From JAEXOD01 sp963663265 (GTDB lineage Bacteria > Bacteroidota > Ignavibacteria > Ignavibacteriales > Melioribacteraceae), in the NCBI GenBank assembly GCA_963663265.2, contig CAXXXM010000002.1:186001-250000 (forward strand): 64,000 nt of DNA. Reading direction: 5' to 3'. Below are positions 45,530-54,456 of this stretch, piece by piece (the first letter of the stretch is position 1; every line of letters begins with the position of its first letter). The notes below the pieces were generated by a model that had not been told where the DNA came from, searched no databases, and saw only the letters and a list, made by a program, of their open reading frames with translations. The position numbers were made by a program, and so were the translations under genes.

Positions 45530-46219
45530 TTATTCTTTAACTAAAGCAGCATATTTTTCAATTTCTCTCATTACGTCAGAAGTTTTATATTCTTCTTTAA
45601 TTTTATCTAATAATTCTTTTGCTTCTTCTTTATTATTCAATTTAATATAAATAATAGCAGCTTCGTATAAGTATTGTGGATTTGAAGCATTTTCACTTGA
45701 TACAAATGCAGCTTCTTTAAATTTATCAGCAGCTTTTTCTAATTCGTTTTTGCTTTCATAATAACCGGCAACACCCGCAATTGCAGCAGCTTTATACATA
45801 ACATCACTACCTGAATAATCGTCATAAGCTTTATAAGCTTGTTCAAGTTTGCCTAAATAAAAATATGAATTGGCTAAATAAACTTTTGCAATTTCACCAT
45901 ATTCAGTACTTCCATAATTATCAACAATCTGTTTGAAACCAATAATGTTAGTTCCTTTTTTACCTTCAATTGCTTCTTGAAAATTTCCTGTTTCAAACAA
46001 AGCTACGGTTCTTGCTAATTCAATTGATGCTTTATTATTATCGCTATTGGTTTTTACTATATACAAGTAAATTAATACTGCTAAAACCACAACAGAACCT
46101 GCGGCTATAAGAATCGGTTTCATATTATCTTCATAAAACTTAACAGCTTGATAGTAAAAAGTTACTAATGAATCTTCTTTAAGCTGTTTTTTTGTAATTT
46201 TTTTCTTTTGTGCTAACAA
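45530..46219 (-). CDS. Membrane-anchored TPR protein (YfgM-like)
   Basis: 229 residues with a short basic cytoplasmic head, one membrane helix (~36-54, ILIAAGSVVVLAVLIYLYIV) and a periplasmic TPR-like helical domain. The start is TTG at 46219, supported by GGAG 6-8 bases upstream; no ATG is available. The layout is like YfgM or other ancillary SecYEG/periplasmic TPR proteins. Fifty-three bases separate it from efp. Confidence 0.85.
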   Translation of the reverse strand: MLAQKKKITKKQLKEDSLVTFYYQAVKFYEDNMKPILIAAGSVVVLAVLIYLYIVKTNSDNNKASIELARTVALFETGNFQEAIEGKKGTNIIGFKQIVDNYGSTEYGEIAKVYLANSYFYLGKLEQAYKAYDDYSGSDVMYKAAAIAGVAGYYESKNELEKAADKFKEAAFVSSENASNPQYLYEAAIIYIKLNNKEEAKELLDKIKEEYKTSDVMREIEKYAALVKE

Positions 46220-46283
46220 GCTTACTCCGCTGATTATTTTTAAACATTACTTCAAAAAATTTTAATTTTTAATTTAATAAATT

Positions 46284-47327
46284 TTATTTATGTATCCTAA
46301 TGTGATTTGAAAATATCCAAGCTTTATTTTCTTTAAAAACTTCAACTCTGTAAACACCTGGTTCAGTAACAATAAAATCCGCATCAATATTCTCAACTTC
46401 TGCTAAAAGAGTGCCATTATGAATCAATTTAATTAGACAGCTGTCGTTTGGAAGAAGAACACGTAACTTAGCTTTTTTAATCAACCTAAAGCTATCTCCC
46501 ATTTGATAAGTTTTATTACCATCTTCGGCAAAAAATCTAAATCCTTTGGCATCACCATAATAATAATTTGAAATATAACACTTACCATCGGCAAGAGCAG
46601 AATATAGTATTTTTTTGTTAACGTTTAGTTGGTCAGGTTCTTTGTATAGTTTGGTTTCAGTTATAATATGAGTACGCACAGATTTAAATAAAACTTTGTA
46701 TGGGAAAACTTCAACCTCAAAAAAACCGAGCAAATTTACTTTATGAGCATGAGCATCAACACCACCAATGCCAACTACTTTTCTATCAATACTAAGTTTA
46801 TCCCATTTATTAAGTGCTTCTTCAGTAGGACCAACAATAGAGCGTAAAGGATGAATAAAATAATTGTACTTATTTTCTTCGGTTAATCCTTCCATCCATT
46901 CTGACATATGATTCCAGATTTCAATACCGGTAAAATTATCTATACTCCAGTCAGTCCATGGATACGGGGGATGTTCTTCCATAGAAGATCTTTTTTCAAA
47001 TGGATGAGCTAAAAAACCAATCCCCCCAGCTTCTTCAACTCGTTTTACATATTCCTTTGCAGGTAGACGAGTTGAAAAAACTTCATCAATTCCAAATGCC
47101 AAATAATGATTTTTATTCTCTTTATCATTAATTTCGGTTCCAACAAGCAACAAAGTATTATCGTACCAACCTTCATACTCTTCTTTAAGTGCCCTAAGTG
47201 TATTATGATCTGTTAAAAAGACATAATCCAGCCCAGCTTCAATAGCAGCTTCTGTTATGTCTTTTATTTCTCCAGAACCATCGGAGAAAACAGAATGAAC
47301 ATGAATTGCACCAGCATATTCAAACAT
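46284..47327 (-). CDS. PHP-domain phosphoesterase
   Basis: 347 residues, cytoplasmic. PHP metal ligands: H9 and H11 in AIHVHSVFSDG, FLTDHNTL, GTEIND, LAHPFEKRS and IGGVDAHAHKV. The C-terminal ~100 residues form a beta-rich domain with FFAEDGNKTYQMGDSF. CehA-like metallohydrolases have this layout. Substrate unknown; the PHP fold usually hydrolyses phosphoesters. Confidence 0.88.
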   Translation of the reverse strand: MFEYAGAIHVHSVFSDGSGEIKDITEAAIEAGLDYVFLTDHNTLRALKEEYEGWYDNTLLLVGTEINDKENKNHYLAFGIDEVFSTRLPAKEYVKRVEEAGGIGFLAHPFEKRSSMEEHPPYPWTDWSIDNFTGIEIWNHMSEWMEGLTEENKYNYFIHPLRSIVGPTEEALNKWDKLSIDRKVVGIGGVDAHAHKVNLLGFFEVEVFPYKVLFKSVRTHIITETKLYKEPDQLNVNKKILYSALADGKCYISNYYYGDAKGFRFFAEDGNKTYQMGDSFRLIKKAKLRVLLPNDSCLIKLIHNGTLLAEVENIDADFIVTEPGVYRVEVFKENKAWIFSNHIRIHK

Positions 47328-47349
47328 TTAATCAATCTTCTTGTTAAAG

Positions 47350-47646
47350 TTAAACTTCATAAAGAGTTGAATATTCTGTAGTTTGCTCTTTAATTATATC
47401 GCTTAATTTTGTCATTAAAATTTCAACTCTTTCACTTTGAACGTCGTCAAAACTTTCATAAGCTTCATAATTATCAAAAAAATAAATTTCTTCAAAAGTG
47501 TTCTTTTTGTTTTTGTGCTCAAACACTTTATATTCAGAAAGACTTTCAGATTTAATTAGATTTTTTAATTCTCTAACTACATCAAGGTATTCTTCTCTTC
47601 TTTCAGGTAAAATATCATATTTGATTGAAAAAATTACTTTTCCCAT
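47350..47646 (-). CDS. Antibiotic biosynthesis monooxygenase-like dimeric barrel protein
   Basis: 98 residues from the ATG at 47646, which is preceded by GAGG (47652-47655); an earlier in-frame start at 47682 would overlap dapF and lacks a site. Ferredoxin-like ABM fold: GKVIFSIKYDILPERREEYL, YKVFEHKNKKNTFEEIYFF, DNYEAYESFDDV. No cofactor residues are diagnostic. Between dapF and the PHP gene. Confidence 0.78.
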   Translation of the reverse strand: MGKVIFSIKYDILPERREEYLDVVRELKNLIKSESLSEYKVFEHKNKKNTFEEIYFFDNYEAYESFDDVQSERVEILMTKLSDIIKEQTTEYSTLYEV

Positions 47647-47659
47647 TATTTCCTCGTAT

Positions 47660-48508
47660 TTATAAGTAAATGTAACCTGCAAATATTTCTTTTGCCGGTC
47701 CTATAAGTGCAACATTATTAAAAACATTATTATTTATCTCAAATTCTACGGTTAAGGTTTCACCGCTGTAAGTAATTACTTTTACCGGCGAGCTTAATCC
47801 ATATTTAAGATTTGCAATAAGTGCAGATGCAGTTGAGCCGGTTCCGCAAGCATGAGTTTCATCCTCAACACCGCGTTCATAAGTTCTAATATCGATAATA
47901 CCATTTTTAATTTGAATAAAATTCACGTTTACACCTGCTGGAGCAAAATAATCACAAAATCTTATTGCTCGCCCCAATTCAGCTACGGGAACTTCACTTA
48001 AATCTGAATATGTTTTATTATCAGAACATCTAATTAAGTCTTCAACTTTAATTACCATATGAGCACTACCTGTATTGATAGTTGACCCTTTAACTTTATG
48101 TCCGCCAACTTCAATTTCATGCGATAATACCAAATCATATGGCGGTTGCAAATAAAACTTAACCGAACCATCTTCAAAAACTTCACCTTCATAAAGAACA
48201 CTATTGCAGCTAAATTTAGTTCTTTTAGAACTAAATTTATTTGATACAAAAGCATATTTAATTGAGCAACGTGAACCGTTACCACATAAAGTGCCTAATG
48301 AACCATCTGAGTTGTAATACTCTAACTCATAATCATTATTTTCGCTTGGCTTGATGTATAAAATACCATCACTACCAATTCCATTTCGCCTATCACATAT
48401 CTTTTTGATAGTGTCAGAACTTATTTTAAAATTTTTATTTAATTCTGCATCAATCAAAACAAAATCATTTCCAGCCCCACTATACTTCACAAAATCTACT
48501 CTAATCAT
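47660..48508 (-). CDS. dapF: Diaminopimelate epimerase
   Basis: 282 residues; converts LL- to meso-diaminopimelate for lysine and peptidoglycan. The two catalytic cysteines are C75 in TLCGNGSRC and C221 in THACGTGSTAS; YSGAGNDFVLID opens the protein. First gene of the dapF-ABM-PHP group on the minus strand. Confidence 0.96.
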   Translation of the reverse strand: MIRVDFVKYSGAGNDFVLIDAELNKNFKISSDTIKKICDRRNGIGSDGILYIKPSENNDYELEYYNSDGSLGTLCGNGSRCSIKYAFVSNKFSSKRTKFSCNSVLYEGEVFEDGSVKFYLQPPYDLVLSHEIEVGGHKVKGSTINTGSAHMVIKVEDLIRCSDNKTYSDLSEVPVAELGRAIRFCDYFAPAGVNVNFIQIKNGIIDIRTYERGVEDETHACGTGSTASALIANLKYGLSSPVKVITYSGETLTVEFEINNNVFNNVALIGPAKEIFAGYIYL

Positions 48509-48687
48509 AAGTCACTATAAAAATAATGGAATATTAAACAATTATAATAAAGAAAAATTCTATTAATAAAAACTATTATTTAAATAAAATTTTATTATAG
48601 CATTAAAAATTTAATTTCGAGTAAAAATATAAGGAATAAATAAATAAGTCCCTATTAATTTCACATTATCAAAAATAACATAGACCA

Positions 48688-49191
48688 CTAAAACTCATCA
48701 TCTTCATCAAAAAACATATCATCATCTTCGTCATCAAAGCTAAAATCATCTTTTATAGCATTAGAATCAGGTTCACTTTCAAAATCCTCGCTAAACCCTT
48801 CTTCGCTATCTTCAGCAGCAAAATAGCTGTTATTTGAATATTCTTTGTAATAATCACCTTCAATACCGCCCATTTTATCCATAACCCTGTCTAAAACCTC
48901 ATTAACAAGGTCTGCCTTAAAATCTTCATCATTAAGTTGGTCAGCAACCTTAAATTTTTCCATACCGGTTGCGGATTCTTCCCAAAGGTTTTTTATTGAT
49001 TCGGAATCAAGTTTATTTAATCTATTTTCAATTTTACCTTCTATAATTGCTAATTGCTCTTTTTTCCATGCACCGGCATCCCCAAGCTGATCAACAAAAT
49101 TATCCCATACACTTTGGGTTTCACCTTTCATTTTTTCTTTTTGTAAATCGCTTACTACGTTTGTTACTAATTTTTTGATTGTTAAATCCAC
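48688..49191 (-). CDS. Hypothetical protein with very acidic tail
   Basis: 167 residues. A helical first 115 residues (KKLVTNVVSDLQKEKMKGET, AIIEGKIENRLNKLD) followed by an Asp/Glu/Phe-rich, probably disordered tail (FSFDDEDDDMFFDEDDEF). No signal peptide or membrane segment. No family recognised. Isolated between two AT-rich gaps. Confidence 0.75.
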   Translation of the reverse strand: MDLTIKKLVTNVVSDLQKEKMKGETQSVWDNFVDQLGDAGAWKKEQLAIIEGKIENRLNKLDSESIKNLWEESATGMEKFKVADQLNDEDFKADLVNEVLDRVMDKMGGIEGDYYKEYSNNSYFAAEDSEEGFSEDFESEPDSNAIKDDFSFDDEDDDMFFDEDDEF

Positions 49192-49353
49192 TACTACACC
49201 TTACTTCATTAATGTTTTAAAAATTAACATTATAAATATTTATTTTTTTTAATATTTTTCAAATACTTTTTTTATCAATACAGATAATTTATTTCTTGCA
49301 TTTTTTGTATTGTTTTATAATGAAAAATGTTTCGTAAAAATAAAAACTTTTTT

Positions 49354-50850
49354 TTATTCTTTAGTAAATTTAAAATCTTCTAATTTTCCTTCCATTGGAA
49401 CGAACAAATACCTAACATTTCCATCCATGTCGGATTCGAAATGGATTTTCATATATTCAAATACATATTCATTTTCAATTTCAAAAATATCATACATAAC
49501 ATGTTTTAAATTAAAAGAAAAAGTATTATAATTAAAACTCAACGTCTCCCCTTTTAACTTAACCTCAAATTTTCCATAAGGAGTGTTGGAATAAGTACCT
49601 ATATAATCGGATAAATTATGCGAGGGTTTAGTGTTTTTTACAATATTTTTTTCTGTTTCTTCTTTTGCCTTTAGTGATTGTTCTTCATTACGAGCTTTTT
49701 CATCTAAAAATCTTTTATTCCAATCAACCGGTTCATTACCATTAATAACATCATAAATAAATAAGGTAGAAGCCATTGTAAAATTTTTTGCACCATCAAG
49801 ATTTGCAATAATTATAACCCCAACTTTTTGATTAGGCATAAAAGAAGTTAATGTCGAAACACCGTCTAAAGCCCCTGCATGTCTTAAAAATAAATCCCCT
49901 TGATATGCAGTAACATACCATCCAATTCCGTAGTTTAAGTAATCTAATTCCGGGTAATCGATTGAAGAGTTTACAACAGTTACAGGCTTTTGTAAAAATG
50001 CAAGTGTAGAAGGTTTAACAATCTGTTTACCATTATATGTACCTTTATTAAGCTGCATTATTAACCAATGCGACATATCCATAACTGTAGAGTTGATTGA
50101 ACCGGCAGCTCCAATATTGTCAGCATTATAAAAATCTATATGTAATAATTCCCCTCTTTCCATTCTATATCTGCTTGCAACATCTGTAAATTTTGATAAA
50201 TCGTGTATGGAGCATGAAGAGTTTTTCATTTCTAATGGCTCAAAAATATTATTTTGCACAACATTTTCCCAAGTATCACCCGAAACTCTTTCAATTAATT
50301 CTCCAGCAGCAACGTACATTAAATTATTATACTGAAAATATGAACGAAATGATTTGCTTAATGAAATATATCGCATTAGTTTGACTAAGTCTTTACGGGT
50401 ATTTTTTGAACCATACCATAAAAAATCATTAGCAGGGTAACCTGTCCTATGTGAAAACAAATCAAGTGCAGTTAGTTCCGATGTAATATAAGGATCGCTT
50501 AATATAAAATCCGGCATATAATAATTAACAGTTTTTTTCCAGTCAAATTTTCCTTGATCTGCCAATATTCCTAATGCACATCCTGAAATAGCTTTTGAAC
50601 AAGAGGCAATCCCATATATTGTATTTGGAGTTGCTTCTCTTTTACTTTCTAAATCCGCATAACCATATCCTTTTGAATATAATAAGATTGAATCTTTAAC
50701 AATAGCAATGGAGCAGCCGGGAATATTCCAAACTTTCATTAATTCATTAATTTTGGAATCAATTTTTGTAAAATCGTAATTTTGTGCATTATAACTTACC
50801 GATAGGAATAAAAACCCAATTAATAATAATTTACTTAACTTTTTCATCAC
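49354..50850 (-). CDS. Exported serine hydrolase, class C beta-lactamase fold
   Basis: 498 residues with a signal peptide (to NAQ, residue 23). Penicillin-binding fold motifs: SxxK at S83-K86 (ASCSKAISG), YxN at Y174-N176 (QYNNLM), and HAG near 325 in LRHAGALDG. The last ~100 residues are a DUF3471-like beta domain (DYIGTYSNTPYGKFEV). Family members are D-alanyl-D-alanine carboxypeptidases or esterases; resistance is not implied. Monocistronic and divergent from the corrinoid gene. Confidence 0.9.
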   Translation of the reverse strand: MMKKLSKLLLIGFLFLSVSYNAQNYDFTKIDSKINELMKVWNIPGCSIAIVKDSILLYSKGYGYADLESKREATPNTIYGIASCSKAISGCALGILADQGKFDWKKTVNYYMPDFILSDPYITSELTALDLFSHRTGYPANDFLWYGSKNTRKDLVKLMRYISLSKSFRSYFQYNNLMYVAAGELIERVSGDTWENVVQNNIFEPLEMKNSSCSIHDLSKFTDVASRYRMERGELLHIDFYNADNIGAAGSINSTVMDMSHWLIMQLNKGTYNGKQIVKPSTLAFLQKPVTVVNSSIDYPELDYLNYGIGWYVTAYQGDLFLRHAGALDGVSTLTSFMPNQKVGVIIIANLDGAKNFTMASTLFIYDVINGNEPVDWNKRFLDEKARNEEQSLKAKEETEKNIVKNTKPSHNLSDYIGTYSNTPYGKFEVKLKGETLSFNYNTFSFNLKHVMYDIFEIENEYVFEYMKIHFESDMDGNVRYLFVPMEGKLEDFKFTKE

Positions 50851-50975
50851 CAGCCTTTGGAATTATTGTAACAAATATTTTATAAATTTACAAAAAATAT
50901 TGTAAATTAACGAATAATGAAAAACTTTTATTTACATTTTTGATTCATAGATGCAATATCACAATGGGGATGATT

Positions 50976-51635
50976 ATGAATGATTTGTTTGAAAACTTGG
51001 CAATTTGTATTGAAAAAGGAAAAATTGATATAAATTCCAAACACCCTGCTGAATTAACTGGTCAGCCCGGAGTAGTGGAATATACAAAACTGGCATTAGA
51101 ACAAAATATTAATGTAAACACTATTTTGCAAAAGGGACTTATTGTTGGAATGCAAAGAATTGGTGAACGATTTAGTAAAGGAACAGCTTATATCCCTGAC
51201 TTGATGATATCATCAAAAGCAATGAACGAAGCAAGCAAATTATTAAAACCTTACTTTGATAGAGGGGAAGCCCAGATCAAGGGGAAATTTATTATTGGAA
51301 CAGTACAAGGCGATCACCATGACATTGGTAAAAATATAATTAAAATGGCTCTTGAAGGGAATGGATATCAAGTAATTGATTTAGGCACAAATATTACCAC
51401 CGAAAAGTTTGCTCAAACATATAAAGAAAATATTGGAACTCCAATTGGAATGAGTGCATTATTGACAACGACAATGCAAAATATGGAAAAATCTGTTAAA
51501 ACATTAAAAGAACAATTCCCTGAAATAAAAATATTTGTTGGTGGTGCTCCTGTTACAGAAGCATTCAGCAATAAAATTGGTGCCGATGGTTATTACCCAT
51601 CCCCTTACGAATTAATAAATGCAATGGAAAAGTAA
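50976..51635 (+). CDS. Corrinoid (B12-binding) methyltransferase protein
   Basis: 219 residues from the ATG at 50976, preceded by GGGGATG; upstream in-frame ATGs at 50964 and 50970 are possible. Helical cap domain (MQRIGERFSKGTAYIPDLM) then a Rossmann B12 domain with the DxHxxG motif GDHHDIGKN (D113, H115, G118), GTNI and FVGGAPVT. Such proteins carry methyl groups from small methylated amines, methoxy compounds or methanol to a second methyltransferase. No substrate-specific methyltransferase is adjacent. It abuts the next gene. Confidence 0.9.
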   Translation: MNDLFENLAICIEKGKIDINSKHPAELTGQPGVVEYTKLALEQNINVNTILQKGLIVGMQRIGERFSKGTAYIPDLMISSKAMNEASKLLKPYFDRGEAQIKGKFIIGTVQGDHHDIGKNIIKMALEGNGYQVIDLGTNITTEKFAQTYKENIGTPIGMSALLTTTMQNMEKSVKTLKEQFPEIKIFVGGAPVTEAFSNKIGADGYYPSPYELINAMEK

Positions 51636-52349
51636 ATGGATTTTGATAAAAGTTATAGTTTTAATTTATGCTTTGATGAATTAAATTTAACAAAAGACAT
51701 TATTGCCGAATCAATTGGATATCCTAATGGTACCATTCCTCACTCGGTTATAGATATTATTGAGCATCAAATATTAAAGGCAAAAAGTTTTTGTTCTATT
51801 AAAGCCGGTTATTTGGTTTGCATGAATTACACATTTTCTTACTCTAAAGACAAATTTACTCTTAATGGAAAAACATTTAATACCGGTAAAATAATTGGTT
51901 CACAATTAAAAAATAGTGAAAACGTAATACTATTTGCCGCTTCTGCGGGTAATTATTTTGAAGTGGAATCTAAAAAAGAATTTGATTGTGGTAACTCGTT
52001 AGAAGGATTAATAATTGATACAATTGGAAGTGAACTTGTAGAAAAAGCAGGTGCATGGATTGAACAAAAATTAAGGGACTTTTTTACAAACGAGGGAATT
52101 AATTTAACAAACAGATACAGCCCTGGTTATTGCGATTGGAACGTTGAGGAACAATTTAAATTGTTTTCATTTTTACCAAACAATTTTTGCGAAATAAGCT
52201 TAACTGAAACCGCAATGATGATTCCTCTTAAATCTATTAGTGGTGTTATGGGGTATGGTAAAAATGTTAAAAACACAGAATATCCTTGTAATGCGTGCGG
52301 AATGGAATATTGCTATAAAAGAAAAGTAACGAGTAAAGAAATTAAGTGA
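51636..52349 (+). CDS. MetH activation-domain-like protein (corrinoid reactivation)
   Basis: 237 residues resembling the B12-dependent methionine synthase activation domain: RYSPGYCDWNVEEQFKLFSF, then TETAMMIPLKSISGVMGYG and a Cys-rich end (PCNACGMEYCYKR). In MetH this domain binds SAM and reactivates cob(II)alamin. Here it is freestanding and starts directly at the stop of the corrinoid protein gene, so it probably services that protein. Its own stop codon lies inside a heptamer repeat run. Confidence 0.88.
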   Translation: MDFDKSYSFNLCFDELNLTKDIIAESIGYPNGTIPHSVIDIIEHQILKAKSFCSIKAGYLVCMNYTFSYSKDKFTLNGKTFNTGKIIGSQLKNSENVILFAASAGNYFEVESKKEFDCGNSLEGLIIDTIGSELVEKAGAWIEQKLRDFFTNEGINLTNRYSPGYCDWNVEEQFKLFSFLPNNFCEISLTETAMMIPLKSISGVMGYGKNVKNTEYPCNACGMEYCYKRKVTSKEIK

Positions 52350-52387
52350 CGAGTGACGTAGGTGTTGCAAAAGTCGAAAATCAAGTT

Positions 52388-52500
52388 CATGGGTGTCACG
52401 GTCTCACCGTGACACTACTGTTTTTACAAAAAAATAGCTTAAATATAGCTGTTTTAATACAAATTTTATTCGGTCACGGTAAGACCGTGACCGCCATGAA
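52388..52500. repeat. REPIN-like pair of 23-bp palindromes
   Basis: GTGTCACGGT-CTC-ACCGTGACAC at 52393-52415 and CGGTCACGGT-AAG-ACCGTGACCG at 52471-52493, both perfect with 10-bp arms, in opposite orientation around ~55 unrelated bases. The outer ends (CATGG at left, CCATG at right) also pair. The right palindrome is, inverted, nearly the element at 37217-37239. Confidence 0.85.
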
Positions 52501-52676
52501 TATCTATCCCCAATTATGCAACGCCCTCGTGACAAGTGACGTGTGACGAAGGGAAAAGATTTGTTACAAGATGCTAAAACCATCGTCTGAACGGAGATTC
52601 TTGGGATAAAAATGATTTTTGGGATTAAAGATTAAACACTTAAAAAAAACAGAAGAGCTAATATTTAGATAAATGA

Positions 52677-52740
52677 GACCCAGCGGGTCGAAATGTTAAT
52701 AGCAACTCGTAAAAAACAAATAATAAGCCCCAGAGTGGGC
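52677..52740. repeat. Triloop palindromes GACCC-AGC-GGGTC and GCCC..GGGC
   Basis: Perfect stem at 52677-52689 followed by GAAATGTTAATAG; second unit AGCCCCAGAGTGGGCGAC at 52726-52743. The same two units, in the same order and spacing class, occur at 28057 and 28107. Confidence 0.8.
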
Positions 52741-52910
52741 GACATATTATTTAATAAAGGTTATTTATTCTGCAAAACAAAAAACCATCGTCTGAACCCG
52801 GATTCTTGAAATTAAAAATTAAACCGATGATGGTAATTTTTGGACTATTTTTTGATAGTATTTAAATTAAATTATATTTATTTTTAAGAAAACTAAATTA
52901 AGTGAAAGAT

Positions 52911-53807
52911 ATGATTAAGAGACTATTTTATATTGCTGTTATTTTAACGGGCTTAAACACAAACTTTTTTGCCCAAGAATTAGATTGCAAAGTTATTGTT
53001 AATTACGAACAACTTGATAACGCCTCAAAAGAACGGGTTGCTAACTTTGCATCTATAATAGAAAATTATATGAATACTACAAAATTTACCGGTTCTGCTT
53101 GGAACTGGGATAAAATAAAGTGTTCACTTAACATATTTTTTACCGGTTCATCAGACGAAATAAAGTATGCAGCACAAGCCGTTGTAAATAGTCAAAGAAA
53201 AATTGAAGGTACTGATAAGTATACACTTATGTTGAATATTTTAGACAACAACTGGAAATTTGAATTTGATAAAAATCAATCTATGTACTTTAATACTACT
53301 AATTTTGACGGATTGACTTCATTTTTGGATTTTTACGCTTATATAATAATTGGATTTGATAGCGATACTTATGACATATTTGGCGGTTCCGATTATTTTC
53401 AACGAGCTTATGATATATGCAATTTAGGATCAACTGCCTCTAAATACTCCGAAGGCTGGCAGACTGAAAGCACATCATATAACAGAAACGGTTTAGTTGA
53501 AAATTTATTTAATGCCCGTTATCAACAATTTAGACAAGATTTTTATTTGTACCATTATAATGGTTTAGATATTTTTGCAAAACAACCAGATAAAGCTGTA
53601 AAAAACATGTCTTTATTAATTAGCAATCTATTTGAAATTAAAGATAAAATTGATAGAAGAAGTCCATTATTAAAAGTATTTTTTGACGCAAAGTATAACG
53701 AAATTATTGAATACATGAAAAAGAATCCTGACAATTCAATCTTCAAAAAACTTCAAGCTGTTGACCCGGGTCACGTTTCCAAATACTTAGAAGCAGAGAA
53801 AGAATAA
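52911..53807 (+). CDS. DUF4835 (PorD-like) exported protein
   Basis: 298 residues from the ATG at 52911, which opens a signal peptide (MIKRLFYIAVILTGLNTNFFAQ); a GTG at 52902 would add MKD. DUF4835 features: ELDCKVIVNYEQLDNASKER, KCSLNIFFTGSSD, SFLDFYAYIIIGFDSDTYD, and the C-terminal RRSPLLKVFFDAKYNEI. This family is associated with type IX secretion in Bacteroidota, which fits the T9SS tails in this window. Exact role is inferred from the family. Confidence 0.88.
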   Translation: MIKRLFYIAVILTGLNTNFFAQELDCKVIVNYEQLDNASKERVANFASIIENYMNTTKFTGSAWNWDKIKCSLNIFFTGSSDEIKYAAQAVVNSQRKIEGTDKYTLMLNILDNNWKFEFDKNQSMYFNTTNFDGLTSFLDFYAYIIIGFDSDTYDIFGGSDYFQRAYDICNLGSTASKYSEGWQTESTSYNRNGLVENLFNARYQQFRQDFYLYHYNGLDIFAKQPDKAVKNMSLLISNLFEIKDKIDRRSPLLKVFFDAKYNEIIEYMKKNPDNSIFKKLQAVDPGHVSKYLEAEKE

Positions 53808-53880
53808 AAAGTCAATTTTTAATCAAAAAACAGAATGCATTCTATTACATCTAATGATATTTACTAAATGAGGATATATT

Positions 53881-54294
53881 TTGTTGCAACGATTTTTATC
53901 GGCACAAGCGAACACTTATAATACTGCGTTAAATGAGATAAAAAATGGTAAAAAGCAATCACATTGGATGTGGTTTATATTTCCCCAACTAAAAGGACTT
54001 GGACTTAGTTCAACATCAAAGTTTTATGCCATTTCAGATTTAAAAGAAGCCGAAGCATATTTAAATCACCCCATACTTGGAAATAGATTAATAGAAATTA
54101 CCGAAGTTTTACTCAAACTCGAAAACAAATCCGCTCGTGAAATTTTCGGTTCACCTGATGATAAAAAACTACTTTCTTGTATGACTTTATTCAGGATGGT
54201 CGACAACTCACCTTCGGTTTTTCATGAAGTGTTGAACAAATACTTTAATGGGAAACTCGACAAAAGAACTCTTCAACTACTAAGTAAACTTTAA
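53881..54294 (+). CDS. DUF1810 family protein
   Basis: 137 residues, the usual family length. LQRFLSAQANTYNTALNEI followed by SHWMWFIFPQLKGLG is the diagnostic opening. The start is TTG at 53881, with GAGGA 8 bases upstream. Cytoplasmic, function unknown. Its last four bases overlap the end of the convergent small gene of the motor operon. Confidence 0.9.
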   Translation: MLQRFLSAQANTYNTALNEIKNGKKQSHWMWFIFPQLKGLGLSSTSKFYAISDLKEAEAYLNHPILGNRLIEITEVLLKLENKSAREIFGSPDDKKLLSCMTLFRMVDNSPSVFHEVLNKYFNGKLDKRTLQLLSKL

Positions 54295-54455
54295 TCCTTA
54301 AATATTTTTCTGAGGATAAAGGCAAATTGTAAAATCTCGTCAACAAAAGGAATTGGGTCTGGAATTATTAAATTTAAAACAAATAAAACAACTTGAACCT
54401 TCAATGGGGAGGCAATTGTAATTAAAAAAATTATCATCATAAGAAGAATTGTCAT
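54291..54455 (-). CDS. 54-residue hydrophobic protein, last gene of the motor operon
   Basis: A short gene: ATG at 54455, one base after the stop of the DUF6804-like gene, with GGAG 5 bases before the ATG, and stop at 54291. It has one or two hydrophobic segments (MTILLMMIIFLITIA, VVLFVLNLIIP) and then PDPIPFVDEILQFAFIL, a pattern reminiscent of YkvA/DUF1232-type small membrane proteins. The ribosome site and the tight spacing support it being real. It overlaps the DUF1810 gene end by 4 bases on the other strand. Confidence 0.7.
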   Translation of the reverse strand: MTILLMMIIFLITIASPLKVQVVLFVLNLIIPDPIPFVDEILQFAFILRKIFKD

Positions 54456-54456
54456 C

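Larger units (their letters stand above)
52350..52910. other. Intergenic 560 bases made mainly of repeats
   Basis: Contains an inverted heptamer run at the left, a REPIN-like pair (52388-52500), a second heptamer run (52528-52549), two copies of the words CCATCGTCTGAAC and GATTCTTG (about 52580 and 52787), and two family palindromes (52677-52689 and 52727-52740). The open frame at 52346-52546 only reads through these. The last ~100 bases hold the DUF4835 promoter region, not resolved. Confidence 0.8.

Noticed and set aside
50940..50975. Longer N-terminus of the corrinoid protein from a TTG at 50940
   Set aside because: Family proteins start near MNDLFENL, and GGGGATG precedes the ATG at 50976.
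52346..52546. 66-residue open frame after the MetH-like gene
   Set aside because: It spans the REPIN-like pair and heptamer run, overlaps the true gene's stop, and has no conserved content.
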